From Aulostomus chinensis (taxonomy: Eukaryota; Chordata; Actinopteri; Syngnathiformes; Aulostomidae): 64,000 bases of DNA. Location of the stretch: assembly GCA_037954235.1 (NCBI GenBank), contig JBBMOA010000013.1, positions 8,412,501 through 8,476,500 on the forward strand, given 5' to 3'. This document shows, piece after piece, positions 1-14,400 of this stretch. The position numbers were made by a program, and so were the translations under genes. The notes beneath the pieces are model-generated. The model searched no databases and had not been told where the DNA came from. It saw only the letters and a program-made list of their open reading frames with translations. The number at the start of each line of letters is the position of its first letter. Within the stretch, counting starts at the first letter, position 1.

Positions 1-384
1 TGAGAATACGTACCTTTCTCTTGGGCATGATGATCTCTTGGAGGTTTTCTTACAAATTCAACTAAAAACTGTTTTTCTCAGTGGGTTCAGTGCATGTGAA
101 GACGAGTGTCTCCCCTATGCTCGCCAGTGTAGTAAACACAGTGGAACAGAGAGGCGAGTGGTTGAATGGGGGGAGGGGTGCGGCTAAACGCGTGATTGAT
201 AGGCCCTCAGCCAATCAGGTGACGCCATTCGAGGCTGCGGAACACTTGGAATTTTGGAGCCGGTGATGATCTGGGGTCTGCGCGAATGGCTTCTTGTAGG
301 GAGAGATGGGAGGAAGCCTGCGAGAATGAAAGGATTGCATTCGAGGACATGTCGCCTGCATACAAGTGCAGTTAGTTTATCCGG
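1..384. other. Upstream flank, nothing recognised
   Basis: I see no conserved coding exon, RNA gene or transposon here. The short open frames have no family resemblance. It is probably the intergenic flank upstream of sh3bgrl. Confidence 0.4.
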
Positions 385-1217
385 TGAGGAGGCCGCCTAG
401 TAACCCGAACACCGGCCCCGGCGGCGGGAAACACGCCGTGTGAAGCCGTGCATCCTTGCAGGCTTGTCTGGAAATTCAAAGTGAACATCTGCAGCGCCCA
501 GCGAGGAGACATTTCTCCATAAACTCAGTTGGTGTTTGAGTCCAATATGGCGCCCACTCCTCTCCTCTCCGACACATTTTTTTTGTTTGTCAGTCGGCTT
601 TCCTAAATTCGTCTCAGGGAGAAACCTTGTGTCGTCTGCTCCAGACGCCTGCAGGGGGCCCACCAAGCCCGTGTACAGAACATGGGGCTGCTCAAGACCA
701 GACGGCGCTTCCACTGGCTGTGCTGTCGTAGAAAAGCGCACTAAAGTGTTGAAAATCACGCCATGATCGATGTTTATTCACCTCTATAACAAGTAACATC
801 CATGTTGACTTTAAGATCATGCGCTGGAGTTTATTTTGCAAAGCGAAAAGAACAAAGGTGTACACCCGTAGACAATATGGTCGATGCTCAGACAATATCA
901 GCCTCCCGTCTTGCCATTTTAGATAGGCTTATTGCCGCGTGCGTGTACGTGTCTCTCTAAGTGTGCGCTGGTGCACGGAGAGAGACTCGAAGGGGCGGGG
1001 AGGCCGAGAAAGAGCAGAGGCGGAGGAGGAATGCAAAGCTCCATCCTGAGCTGAGAACTAGAGCATTTGCGCAGATAGTCTGCGCTGGTGCTCACAACGC
1101 ACACACGGCGTCTCAGCCTGGGAACTTTGCTGTTGTTGCTTTTGTGCTGCTGCCGATCGAATTGTCGAGTCGGAAAATCAACCGCTGCATAACGGACCTC
1201 AGCATCAGGGATTTACC
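385..1217 (+). promoter_or_regulatory. sh3bgrl: CpG-rich promoter and 5' UTR region of sh3bgrl
   Basis: The stretch is richer in G+C and CpG than its surroundings, notably at 385-450 and 950-1110. A consensus GC box (ggggcggggagg) lies at about 992-1003, some 220 bp before the start codon. No TATA box at a convincing distance was seen, which fits a CpG-island promoter of a broadly expressed gene. The transcription start cannot be fixed from sequence, nor can an upstream untranslated exon be excluded. Confidence 0.55.
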
Positions 1218-4200
1218 ATGGTGATTAAAGTCTACATAGCATCGTCCTCCGGATCCACTTCGGTAAGAGATTGGCGTGATGTTTTAGGAACACATCTACA
1301 GCATCCTTGCCTTCTACACACCAGAAAGACAACTGAACTTTTATTGAACTGTCTTGGTGTTGTCTGTTGTCATTCTCTTCCTGTGAATGTGTCTGACTCA
1401 TGCTGCTCAGCCCCTCCTCAAGACTTTGGATGAGGTCTCTCGGGGTCTTGTCCCCTATTTGCATTTCTGAGTTGTGGCAGAGAGGAAGTCCCTACTCAAC
1501 TGTGGTTTTTCACAACATTGAAGTGATGCTTTATGAAACTGAAATGAGGTTGAAAGAGAGAGACTGACTCTGATGCCAGACAGTCTGTCTGTGTGTTAGA
1601 GAGGAATTTGACTTTCTGTGTTTGACTCTGCTCTTCTGCAGCAGACAGGTCCTTCAGCTTAAGGCTTGCCAGTTTCTTCCGGAGTGGAGAGGAATGATGG
1701 TGATGCAACTCACAAGGGCTTCTTTGAGACATGCAGCTGCAGAACGCTGAAGTTCTGGATCAGACCTAATATACTTAACATGACCTAAACTAACATTCAC
1801 TCTGCCTGTTAAAATCTGGGTCATGATTAAAGTATTCTACTGAGTGAATTGAAAAAGTTCTCATGGGATTGCTAAATGCTATACTACATCCATATAGTCT
1901 TCTTTATAAAAGTTACTTATATTAACCTATTTTGATGCGAGTGTTCATTCACCAGAAGGATGATTCACAGTTGTTGAGCAGCTTGTTTCTACAGCTCACA
2001 CACAAAGGATGTGATCAAACTCGGAGCCTCTTTTTCAGTTTTGAAGTGCCGAGTAACTATATTGCTGTTAAGGTAAATGACATTGACAAAAGCTCAGCAG
2101 TAACTGCAGCAGTCTCCCAAGATAGAACGTTAATGTCCGATTTTAGAGCCAGTGGTGAAAAGGCATTACTTCTTGTGTAATTGTCTCAATGGAGTCTGTT
2201 GGATCATGGCTGCACAGATATACATTATCACCAACAGTCTTCTTCCTCTTCTCAAGAGAGATTAGAACAGCAGAAAGTGAAACTGCCATGTCTGTCTCAT
2301 CTAGATTTCTTAAAGTAACATGCCAACTTTTTAGGAATTTGCTTACTTTATGTCTTCCTCAGAGCCAGACAAAAAGATAGATACCCTTCCCTCCTCCGTC
2401 AATGCATTTGGGATCTGAGGCCCACAGAGGCCTGCTGACTGTTTGTTAGCTTAGTGCAGTTAAAGGTAGTAGATGGGAAGTGTTCACATACTTCAGTCAG
2501 AAGTAATCAAACAGATAAGACTACGGATCTTATCTTTCCTTACATAGTTGGTCATGATCAGTTGTAGTAGTTAAGAAATGTTTTGTTTTTTTGGCCAAAG
2601 TTGCAGTGGGGCTTCTGAGGCACTGCAGCAACTGATCAGGAAAGTAGTCTGATTTAATCCATCCATTGTCTTCCGCTTATTCCTATTGGGGGGGTGGAGC
2701 CTATCCCAGCAGCTACAGGCGAGAGGTGGGGTTCACTCTGGACAGGTCGCCAGTCCATCGCAGGGCCAACATATACAGACAGACAACCATTCAGTCCACT
2801 GAAGTCCACTGAAGTCCACTGTCTTCACCCTAATGACAGTATCATTGCATCAGTGTCTACAAAACATGTATATCATGCTTCTATCAAGCAGTGTCTATTG
2901 CTGCTACATCGGTCATTGCTATCTAGTCCAGTATAGGGATAAGTGTACTAGTGTGAAATAACATTTAGCTCCACCAAGGAAATCATTGCAGGTTGGTGAG
3001 AGAAAGTCTCTCAAGCATATCAGATTTAGTCAGCGTCACTCAGACGGACGAAGGCTATATTCTTAAATGATATGTCTTGTGTGTGTCCCTAAGCAGGTTT
3101 ATAGTGCTGAATGAGAACTGAGAATATGAACCTTACAATAGCAGCATGCTATCAGAAAAATTCTAAGCACAAAGGTTGGCAAAAAAAATGAAAACTGTGT
3201 AGCATGTACTGTGAAGTAATGACAGTTGAGAACTCTGACAAGTTGTGTTACCATGTTGGTACCCCGACATCTGGGATGAAGATGTGCTTGGTTGGTTGGT
3301 TTTTCTTCATGTGAACAGTACCACAACACAGTCACAAGAATACCTGAAAGTATTATGTCCCAGTACTGTAAATATGAAGGTTATACCTTTATATTATGAT
3401 ATGGTTTAATTATGGCAAGTTTATGTGTGTTCGTTGTGCGCTGTAGGCACATTTGGAACCAGGGAAAGGGAACTGCTTTCCCTTTATTGCCTTTTGCCTG
3501 TTTGTATTCTCAGCACTATTAGAAACGATCAAGTGCTGCTGTTCACAAGTGATCTGCTGCTGTTTACATGGCTTTTTAAAAATGGTGGTTACCAATGCTG
3601 TGTTGGGTTGTGTACGACCAAATTAAAGATTTCCGCATGTTTAAGTTTGATGAACGAAGTCACTCAAGGTTCTCGTTGTGCTGAGAAGTACCTACCCTGA
3701 TTGAGTCACTAAGAAGTTTCCTAAAACAAGGCTCCTAGAAGTAAAATGGTTACCAGTTCCTATGGTCCAGGCCCACCAAAAATGGTGTACTCTCTCCAGC
3801 AGTTATGGGAACCATGAAAAAGTTCCCACCAGTTGAACGGAGTTTCATGTTTCAGGTTAAAGTGTGTTCTTCCCTGACTAGATTGACAGATCCATCCCTA
3901 AGGGCTTCAAGCATAGCCAATTCAGTACAATCAACCAAGCTGTTTTGTGACTGTAATAGGTGAGAATCATCAGAGAATTGAAAAAAAGAAACTCTATAAT
4001 ATGGGACCACTCCAAAAAACTTTAGGGCAACTTTTCATTTTGGGACTGTAGCCATGAATGTGTAAAAAGAACTGGTTAAGGTAAGAGCACTGGCTGTTGA
4101 AACCAATCGGCCATTGTTGCCAAAAGACTTGCGTTGTGAAAGAAGTGGCTGTAAAACAGTGTATATAACACTTGTTTGTTTGATGTTTTTGCTAGCTTGA

Positions 4201-4812
4201 AATGACTTGTATAAATAATTTGACCCATTGATCCATCCATAGTTCACATCTCCATCAATATTTTGGTCCAGTCTAGAAGAGCCATAAAAACAAACTGTTA
4301 CAGCAGATATTAGAAGGCTCAGCCAGCTTATGTCTCCAACGCACATGTTCTGTTCTCCAAATGGCACGTAGACCATGCACATGTTTACTTTATAATTGGA
4401 AGCCGAGCATTTTCTATGTGTGGCTGAGCATTCCTTAGGAATGATACATGGCCCCTTCTCTGATGCTGTATCAAGTTCTCTTAATACTTATATGATGGTG
4501 ACATGTCTCTTATTGCAATACTATCCCCTGACAAGTCTCTTGTGGAAGGTGGTATCCCTGCAAACTGTCTTTATACACCAATCAGCCATGTTATGGCTGA
4601 TTGGTGTATAAAAACCAATCAGACCAATTATGACTTCCTGCCGAATACTTTGTAGGTCCCCCTTTTGCCGCAAAAACAGCTTCGACCCATCAAGGCATGA
4701 ACTCCACCAGACCTCTAAATAGGGCTGGACGATATCAGGAAAACATGCGATGTGCGATTACACTGTTAAATATTGCGACGATGATATGACCTGCGGTAAA
4801 TGTGTGTGTGTG

Positions 4813-4852
<40 letters not shown>

Positions 4853-7800
4853 GAAATATCAAAAGATACCTATTAGCTACAGTACATTAAAGCATATCTG
4901 TGTTTTAATATTTACAGCTAACATTACATTACACAAACATTTAATAGCCTATGCCCATTGAATAAAGAAATTGAACAGTTATTTGTATCCAACATATGCT
5001 TTTATTTTTAACATATTCATATTGCACAAGTCTCAAACCTGACTGTTGGCAAATTCAAACAATTTCCAAGACTGTAACTAAAAGATATCTGGGAGAAAAA
5101 CATCAATAAAATAAATTAAACATGGCAACTGGCAAATTAAACATTTCTTCCATTATAAAGATCAAGACCTGCTAATGCTATCATCTTGCTAAACAGGCAG
5201 CAATAACAGTACAGTGATGGAGAAACCTTGAGTGAGTAATGTAGACCCACTAAATCAAGAGAGAGGGAGATTTATACATCCCCAAACTCCTTTAACACGT
5301 CTCTTATTTCAAGTTCTTACACAGGAACACCAACATGTTCACTTTGCTAGGTGTCAAGCAGGAGCGCAGACATGTAACCACATTCCTTGACGCGCTAAAG
5401 AGCCTCTGGGAGGGCGAACGAGTGGCTGCAGAGTCGCGTTCGCTAAACTCACAGAAATGGATGGTTGCTGCAATACTTTGACGTTATGCAGACTCGGTGT
5501 TGTCGGCTGTTTTGCGCCTTGGCTGTCTTTGAATTGTTTGTGCAGTTCTTTGTGGTGGTGTTTCAGGTGTTGATGAAGATTGGTAGTGTTTCCCCTCATA
5601 GCTGCCACGACTGCCCCACATGTTTTACACAGTACCTGGGCTTGTCGTCTCATTTGAACCCAAAATAGCTCCAAATGAGTGAGGAGCTATTTTTTTTGCC
5701 ACTAGGTCCACCTCATTTTCCTCGGTCACGAGTTTTCTCTGCGTCCTCGTCTTCAGCCATCATTCACGTAACGCCTGCCCTCGGCTCCACTAGCTTGCTA
5801 GTGTCGGCTATCACCACATACGCCGTATGTAGCTGACACCACACCACCAATTAGTGTCATGGGCTGAACGCGTGGCTAATTTAACAACGTGGCATGTGAT
5901 TGGTTTATTTTCGCAGCATGTGAAAATGAACTTCTCATCATGGACACATGACTTTTATGATGTGTTAATCGCACATTTTGATATCGCGATGACGATTAAA
6001 ATTCGATTAATCGCCCAGCCCTACCTCTGAAGGTGTGGTGGGGTATCTGGCATCCGAGGTGGGGCCCCAATGGATTGGGTATATTTTTACAGCACATCCC
6101 ACTGTTGCTCATTTGGATTGAGATCAGTGGACTGTGGAAGAAAGTCAACACCTTGAACTTGTTGTTTTGTTACTCCAACCATTCCTGAACCATTGTGCTT
6201 TATCCTGGCCTCAGCCAGTAGGTTATACCATTTCCATACGTGGTCTGCATCAGTAAGGTAGGAGGTCCTTGTCAAAGTGACATCCACATAAATGTCAGGA
6301 CCAAAATTTCAGAGCAGAACATTCCCCCTCGCATCCTCTGACAACTTGCAATCTTCCCTTCCATCCTCGTGCCATGTCTTATCCAGGTAAGTCTTACCCA
6401 TCCACATGATGTCAAAGAAATCGTGATTCATCAGGCGACCTTCTTCCATTGCTTTGTGGTTCCGTATACCCATTGTAGCTGCTTTGGATGGTGGTCACAG
6501 TCAGCATGGGTACTGTGACCTGTCTGCAACTACACAGCTCCATGCACAGCAAGCGTTGATGCTCTGTGTGTTCAGTCATCTACCTATCAGAACCAAAACA
6601 AACTTTTTGTTTTTCTTTGGTTCTTATTTGGGATCGGACAACATGGGCTTGCCTTCACTCTCCATGTGCATCAGTGAGCTTTGAGTGACCATGACCCTAT
6701 CAGCAGCTCACCAGTTAAACTACTAACCACTGCAGACCAAGAACACTCAACAAGAGCTGCAGTTCAAGAGATGTTCAGACCTAGTCATCCAGCCATCACA
6801 ATATGGCCCTTACCTTAGTTGCTCAGATCCTTGAAGGTGGGGTAGGCACTGCCTATTTTGGGCTTTTTTCTGTATTTTTTTCTTTGATTTTCTTTTTTTT
6901 TGTAATTTAGCAAAAGAAAAACAATATACAAACAATATGCCTTAAATCGGTCTGAATTGTTTTTTTGAATCATACTCTGATCATGAACCCTCCCTCCTCG
7001 CTCCTCACAACCTACACTGACAATAACTTACCGCAATGATAGCCTGTATAGCTAGCGAGTAAGTGGGATTCTTACCTGTCCAAAAGAAAGGCTGCTATTT
7101 GCGCATCCATAGCTAAACTATTTGATTATTTTAGGCTCCTCCAATGAGCAAATGAATCCCCAAGAATCATTTATGCTGCACTGAGTCTTTTATCCCTCTC
7201 CCTCTAATCTATTTCTTGTTCTATAAAAGACCCTTTTCTTTTTTTTGGGGGGGGGGGGGGCTTTTGGGGATCCATGCTCATCTTCCTTGATGCTGCTCAC
7301 CCAACACTGAACCAACAAGGCATTGATACCCACTTTAGGCTTCCCGGTCTCAGCCTTTTGACCGACAGCTAAGTCAAGTCAAGTCAATTTTATTTATATA
7401 GCGCCAAATCACAACAAAAGTTATCTCATGACACTTTACAGGTAGAGCAGGTCTAGTACCACACTCCTTCAATGAATTTACACCCAACATTTCTCCATGA
7501 GCGAGCACATCCTGCAACAGCGGCGACGAATATCTTCCTTTTAACAAGCAGGAATGTTGAGCAGATCCAGGCTCAATGGGGACGGCCTTCTGCTTTGACC
7601 GGTTGGGGGGAAAGAGAGCAGGAGAGCAGGGCAGAGACAAAGACAGATAATGGAGGAAGACAGATATAGAGAAGGAAAGAGAGGGACAGAGATAAAGAGA
7701 GCGATAAAGGGAAGAGGCTGATGGACAGACGGGGACGTGAGCAGGTGGAGCTACGGGTGGCAGCTTGAGCCTCTTCAGGTCTGCAGCCTCCTCCAGCAGC

Positions 7801-10800
7801 ACCCAGGATCTGGGATGAGGGGAGCCCGAAGGCTCCAGAGAAGAAGACGAGTTAGTAATACGTATGAGTATGATCTATATATGACACATATAGGAGGACA
7901 GAGAGGGAAGAGAGGAGCTGCCCAATCAGGTGCATTCTCGTTTCAGCTGTTGATGGACAGCTTGACGGGCCAGCCAATCTAGCTGGTAGCAGTTTTTGAT
8001 TGGGTGGAGGTAAATTTGGCCCTGCACCCCAAGATATCATGACAAACTCAGGGATTATAACAAAAAGTACATAGAAATCAGCTGTACATATTTACCTGCT
8101 TCCAACACATCAGTTTCAAGGGCAAAATGTTCCCTTGCAGCCTATTAACTAGTGCTGTCCCTGAAAGTAACACTGTAATGAGATAATCACTGTTTTTCAT
8201 TTCACCTGTCTGGGGTCATAATGTTATGGCTGATGGGTTTATAGCCATGTTTGTTGACTATGGAGCTCTTGGCTAACTTGCAACTGAAAGTAGGTCTTTG
8301 GAAAGAGCTACAAACATTAACGATGACGACTGCACAGTTTTACTGCCTTGCTGGGATGTGTTCACTGTAGCCACAGTTGTGCAGTTTCCTTATTGACGTC
8401 GTAAATGCACTGAAAATAACATACATTGTGGTGTATCTTTTCAGTTAAAAGCTTGAAACTTTCTACCTTTCAGACTTTGTGTTTCGTATAAGGGTCTATA
8501 GACTGGACCTTTATAACTTGTATAATAGGTCAATATTTGTCTTATGCCTCACCTTTAAGGAACATTGAGGAGCACATTACAAGTGGCAGTCTTTTGTAAA
8601 ACAGTGTTGTAATGCAGATTGAGCTCAGCTTTGGGCGGTGGCTACTGTTGCTGTTTCAGTCCCAGTAAGCATTTGTTTCCAGCACAAATCAGACCTGATC
8701 TAATCAAGACAAAGCCGTTATCCCTGACAAACAGACACGGCTGGGTTTGGTTTGATTTTTTTTTTTTTGTGTGTGTGTGGCATTTGTGGCATTTCCTGCT
8801 TGCTTTCAAAGAATAAAACCTGTCACTCAGTCTTGTCTGTGAATACCTTTTGGAAAATCCTCAGTTTTAAAGTCTCCACTACAAATGATGTACAGTCCAC
8901 ATAAAGCCTGACTCTCCACTGTATTGATTGGAGCCTGTGTTGTGGATTCAGTTAATCTAATCAATGTTCGGCAGAGTTAATGGTAGAGCTCTGACCTTTT
9001 TCAGGGATTGATCAGGTCTGGATCTAATCTCACTTCCTCATATGATGTTGATGATAATGATAATGAAGAAGTTTGGGAACCAAAGAGAAGATTCCTTTCT
9101 TATGTTCGAGAGTCAAATGAAGGAGGAGAGCAACAATAGCTATGTTCATGTGCTTTTTTTTTTAAGGGATCAGTGATTCCATAATTATTCCAGTAATCAC
9201 TACATTGGAACTAACCAAGAGTTGTAAATGAACTTTTGAGAATTCAAATAAGTGTTCATGAATAACAAAACTGCTATGGTAACTACATATGTGTACAGTA
9301 TTTTGAAATGTGAGGACACTGTGTCTGCTGTGTAATAAATGCAAAGAAACTACACGAGTGACAGTTTAGAACACATATATTGTTACACGATATACAAAAC
9401 AACCTCATTACACAAAGGTTAGTAAAGATCAGGATTCCTTTGCAAGCTGAAAGGCTAAACTTATGTTAGCGATATACAAAAGCTAACTACCTCTCAGACA
9501 TGTTTTCCTATGTAAATTGTGAACTATCATTTGAGATCACATCCACTTATTTATACAACCTAAACTGGAAAGTATTACCTACAATAATAATTATGAGTCT
9601 CAGAGCAAAGTACACTTCTCCTCGATCACAACTATCGCTGCCATATTGGTTGATGTCAAACCTCTCAGAGCTCTCAAAACATCCCGTACTTCAAGTGTTA
9701 TATACAGAGCTCAGTGGATGTACGATGTGTCCTCCCACCTTGGGGATGGAACTGTCTCACTTTTCTGTTGCCGAAGAATACGACTGTATCCAGCAGTATT
9801 GACAACTGAATGCTAATGTCAGAAATAATTTTTACAAATTTTAGAGTCTTAGCTTACATGCCAGAAATCTAAGATAAGGTAAGGCTGATGGGAATGCCAT
9901 TATCTTTGGAATAATGGATCATTTAACCTGATAATTGGACAAGAGGAGTAAGTAGTAAGTGCAAGCCTCTTACAGATACTGGCATATTTCACAAAATATC
10001 TTAGTTATCTATGGCCAGGTCTTTTCAAACAAAATCTAAATGTTCTTAGTAAAAGTCACATAGTCATCCTCAATGAATATTTGTGGTAAACTTCCAAAAG
10101 TTCCTAAGATATTTCACTTAAATAAAATTACAACATCATAGCAATGTAAGAAAAAATGTGTGGGGAATCGTCAAATTCTGCAGGTTCCATTCGTGATAGA
10201 ACAGTTGTAGAGATATTTTTGTTTTGACCAAAATGGTGGACAGACTTATCCACTAACTTCTGCTGGCAGGGTTAAAATAGAAATTGATATGTCAGACAAA
10301 ATAAATACCGACTGTGTCTCCTTCTTTTTCACAATGCAAATCTCTGTAATTTGGGTAGCCAAACAAGCAAATTGGGGCTATTGTGAAAGGAGAGCCAGAT
10401 TATGAAAAGCTCAGTCAGTCTTTTCTTTATGTACATTGTCTTTCTTGCTAGCACTGGGGAGTTAGTAAACTAGATAAGGATTGAATCATACAGGGCAACA
10501 GGAGGAGAATGGTTGTTTATTGCCACACCCAAAGCCGAGGGCAGTCTGTTTCCTTCCATATTAAAAAGAGTCCTGCTCAAGACTCCAGAGGGCAATACAA
10601 AGGGCTAAATAGGGAGAGCAGTTCTGTGCTAGTAGAGCGAAATGCATTTCACCTGCTGGAAAGAAGAACATGCAGGCTTGTTTGAGGGAAAAGCAACACA
10701 AGAAAAATAAAACTATCTCAATATTAAACTTCTCATTACAGCACTGTTGATGCATTCTTGAAAAGACAGGGTGAGCTTAACAGAAAACTGTGCAGATTCT

Positions 10801-11179
10801 TCTTTGTGCATGCATGTGTGTGTGTGAGTGTGTGTGTATGTGAGTTGTTTAAAGAGGCCCAGTGAGTCAAAATGAGGTAGCGCTCCCAATGTTCCACTCA
10901 GGCTGCTCTGTCCCATTTTCAGAGCAGGTGGTGTTGAGACTTTGTCTGCAAAAGTGCAACTGTCATTAAATGATTCAAAATATGTAAAAACTAATCTGCC
11001 ATCCTCGCCAGCTCCCTCATTTCTATGTTCCATTGTTCCAGCACATGGCTATTTAATATTCCACCTGTCTCATTTGTGTTCCATAAACCCCAGAGGAGCC
11101 TATTCATGAATATGTTTGGACTGACAATGATCACTCATAGGACAGATCTGGCTTAGTTTTGCTTAATGTGTGTGCTGCT

Positions 11180-11218
<39 letters not shown>

Positions 11219-11372
11219 ATGTGTCTATGCAGCAGGCCTTATTTGGCTTGTGTTTGACCAGTTACCTCCTCTTAAGTCCCAGAGAAGCTCTTGTTTCCGT
11301 CTGGCCTTGTACGGCCATCCTCCCTCAAACACACACCCACCGAGACCCCATTGGACCACAATTTCACAAATG

Positions 11373-11408
<36 letters not shown>

Positions 11409-14400
11409 GAGGCAAGATCAACTTGTAGTCAGACACACACTTCTACCCACTCTGTATCTACTGTACTTCAGTATTATGTGGCATGTTCCTGCGTTGGCTA
11501 ATCGTTTTTCATCAACTTTTTTAACAGTTTTTTTGTGCTTGCGTTCAAATGCGAACCTGAGAAGTTGAAAACTTTTCACGGAGTTAAAAACCTAATGTGG
11601 TCGGATCCAGTTAACAAGTTTATTCACATCTTGTTAGTCCTTTTCATTTTCTTAAATATTTGTAAAACTATAGACAGACATAAAGGGGTGTGTTCATAGT
11701 ATTATTTTATTTTTTTGGGTGGGGTGTGTGTGTGTGTGTGTGTGGGGGGGGGGTGCTCTTAATGACTGTCCTTGTCATTTGCTTCATCCCCTTTGCCACT
11801 ATGGGGAGCACCACATGCTTCCTCTGTCATATGTAGACTCATTGGCCACATCTTTTCACCTGATGGCTAGGAGTTTCACGAGTTTCACAGAACGTGGGAG
11901 GGTCAAGCTATGCTTGAGCTGTAAAATGGCAAACACCTGCTCAAGCAAGAGATTTTGTTTTTATTATTTAGAATTGAGAATTTCTTCCCATCAATCTTTG
12001 TTATTTGATTCTTCAAAATGTGCCCTAAAATCCCAGGTAGTGTGAGAGACATCAGTTCCAATGTGTAGCTCCACAGCCTTGGTATCAGACATTCTGGGAT
12101 ATTCTTTCTTGTTATCACAATGACATGTGATTTCTTCGAGTAAAATCCTGGCATTTTCTGTCCCTGCTTAGCCTTGAGTTGCAGTGTCCCTGAGCAAGAC
12201 ACTGAACCCCAAATTGCTTCTGATTTGCTTGTCGGCTCCTTACATGGTAGTCTCCTTCATCAATGTATGAATGTGTGCAACAGGGTGAATGAGGAAACAC
12301 TGTGTAGCCGTTAGAGAAGTAGAGAAGCTGCCATATAAATGAGGCACATTCACCAATTTCCATCAGTTCATTCACTTATCAGTAACTGACTGGTAACATG
12401 GTAACAGAACAGCAGAAAAGAAGTATACTTCTGCAGCAGACTGATGACAGTATGGTTGAACTCAGCCTCATATGTTTCCTCTAACAGTTCTAGTTTAACT
12501 GAAGACTTCCTTTCTGCCACCAGATTAAAAAGCAGCAGCAGGATGTGATGGGCTTCCTGGCAGCCAATAAGATCGAGTTTGAGGAGTGTGACATTGCCGC
12601 CAATGAGGCCAACAGGAAGTGGATGAGAGAGAACATTCCGGAGGAGTCCAGGCCGCCCACAGGGAACCCTCTCCCTCCACAGATATTTAATGAAAGCAAC
12701 TATTGTGGGGTGAGACACACAGAGATTTGAGTGATTAACACAATTGTTCAGATCAGTACACAACAATGTAGGTAGGCTTCACACAAGCTGCTAATTAAAA
12801 GGTGCATTTCATTTTGCCAATCTCACATATATTAATCAACTGACAAAAGAGTGGTTCTGCTCTGCACATTGCAACTGGAAATGACATACAAGGACGACTC
12901 ACAGACAAAGCAATGTGGTTTATTTAAGCACAAGGTTTGGACAGTAAGTAGTTAGTTCCTGTTTTACTCAAGTGGCTCTTCCTCATGTGATTCTTTGTTT
13001 TCTCAACATTTTTAGACTAGCTGCCTGTACATTTAATTCTGCCCCTTTCGAGTGGTCAGTTTGTACTGTCACGTCTTGATTTAAAGTAGCAAGATAGAGG
13101 AATCGAATGCAAACTCATGTACACTTTCCCATTGCACATTCCTGTACACAGTCAGCTTTTTCAAACCTTGTTAAACCTGCTTTTTTTTTTTTTTTTGTCA
13201 AACTCAAAAAGACTAAAAAATGATGTAGCATTGCTGCTTGAATGTGAACGGACTGAACTGGTAGAAGTTACTGATGGAGGAGACAATCTTGCATCAGTTC
13301 ACTGTATCTTGTGGATAGCTGAGCTCCAACTACATATTGTTCACAGGGCCGACACTGGAAGGGGTGGGGACTAGAAGTAAATTACTACATTTACCTGGGT
13401 TTTGCATCCACGATACAATTAAGGATACATAAATGATAATTATTTATTGCTTAGCTATATGTATGAGTGCTAAATATGTGTAAAGTATTTATTAATGCTC
13501 ATTGTGGCCCTTTAGTGAAGAAGGGAAAATGTATTCCTTGAATAACACCTCTCCTTAAAAGCCAAACCAACAAATAAATATGTTGTATTGTTATTTTTTC
13601 TATTTTTTGGAATTTAAGTGAATAACAGGGAGTAAAATGACCATTGACATACTTTGATTGTTATGGTCATGAAGTGCCTGACAACATATGGCAAGGATCC
13701 TTGCAGAGATAAAGATTTTATTTGCATTACTCTCCTTCCAGGTTAGCTCTTTGAACATTCCATCCATCCATCCATCCATTTTCTTCCGCTTATCCTGTTA
13801 AGGGTCGCGGGGGGACTGGAGCCTATCCCAGCAGCTTTCTGGTCAGAGGTGGGGTTCACCCTGGACAGGTCACCAGTCCATCGCAGGGCCAACACATAGA
13901 GACAGACAACCATTCACACTCACAGCCACACCTGCGGTCAATCCAGAGTATCTAATTAACCTAGTCTCCATTTGCATGTCTAATTAAAGCTGTTCCCCTT
14001 GCAAACAAAAGCCAGATGTTGGTTGGTGTTATGGCCAGTGGGAAAGCTTTAGGCAGTCATGGAATAGTTAAAAAAAATACTAAAAAAAGAAAAAAAAGGC
14101 TTATGAGCACTTTTGGGTCCAAACAGAGTAAAAAAACCAAATAATCCCATTGGATAATATCTACAGTAAGCTTGTCCAGGCAATGGTCAAAACTAAAGAA
14201 TAAATGCTCAAGCGGGCAGAGAAGAGCAGAAAACGTTAACTTTTGCTTTGATAATCACAATACACCAATTCCATCCACCCATTTTCAATACAGCTTATCT
14301 TTTAAGGGTCGCAGGGGGCTGGAGCCTATTCCAGCTGACATCGGGCGAGAGGTGGGTGTACCCTGGACCGGTCGCCAGTCTATCACAGGGCCATCAGGAG

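Larger units (their letters stand above)
4609..8244 (-). mobile_element. Decayed Tc1/mariner transposon, interrupted by two insertions
   Basis: From the minus strand the recognisable pieces encode a Tc1-like transposase: an N-terminal region at about 6700-6830, a central stretch at 6087-6287 containing DVTLTRTSYL and further on STDLNPNEQQWDVL (the family pattern is PDLNPIEHLWDVL), and a C-terminal piece near 4650-4720 reading toward GGPT. The ends at about 4610 and 8244 are related inverted sequences. The gene is broken by stops and frameshifts and by two insertions, a hAT element (4720-6023) and an insert of about 1.25 kb (about 6832-8085) that includes an L2 tail. Without inserts the element would be roughly 1.1 kb. 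It lies in intron 1 of sh3bgrl and is dead. Confidence 0.85.

Noticed and set aside
7374..7802. 142-aa minus-strand open frame rich in Ser, Leu and Pro
   Set aside because: It is the translated 3' UTR of the L2-like LINE; the same frame recurs at 19.1 kb and 49.2 kb with the repeat.
11166..11501. Val-Cys repeat protein frames
   Set aside because: They translate the (TG)n and (CA)n microsatellites. The same applies to frames at 37.6, 44.2, 56.2, 60.7 and 61.2 kb.
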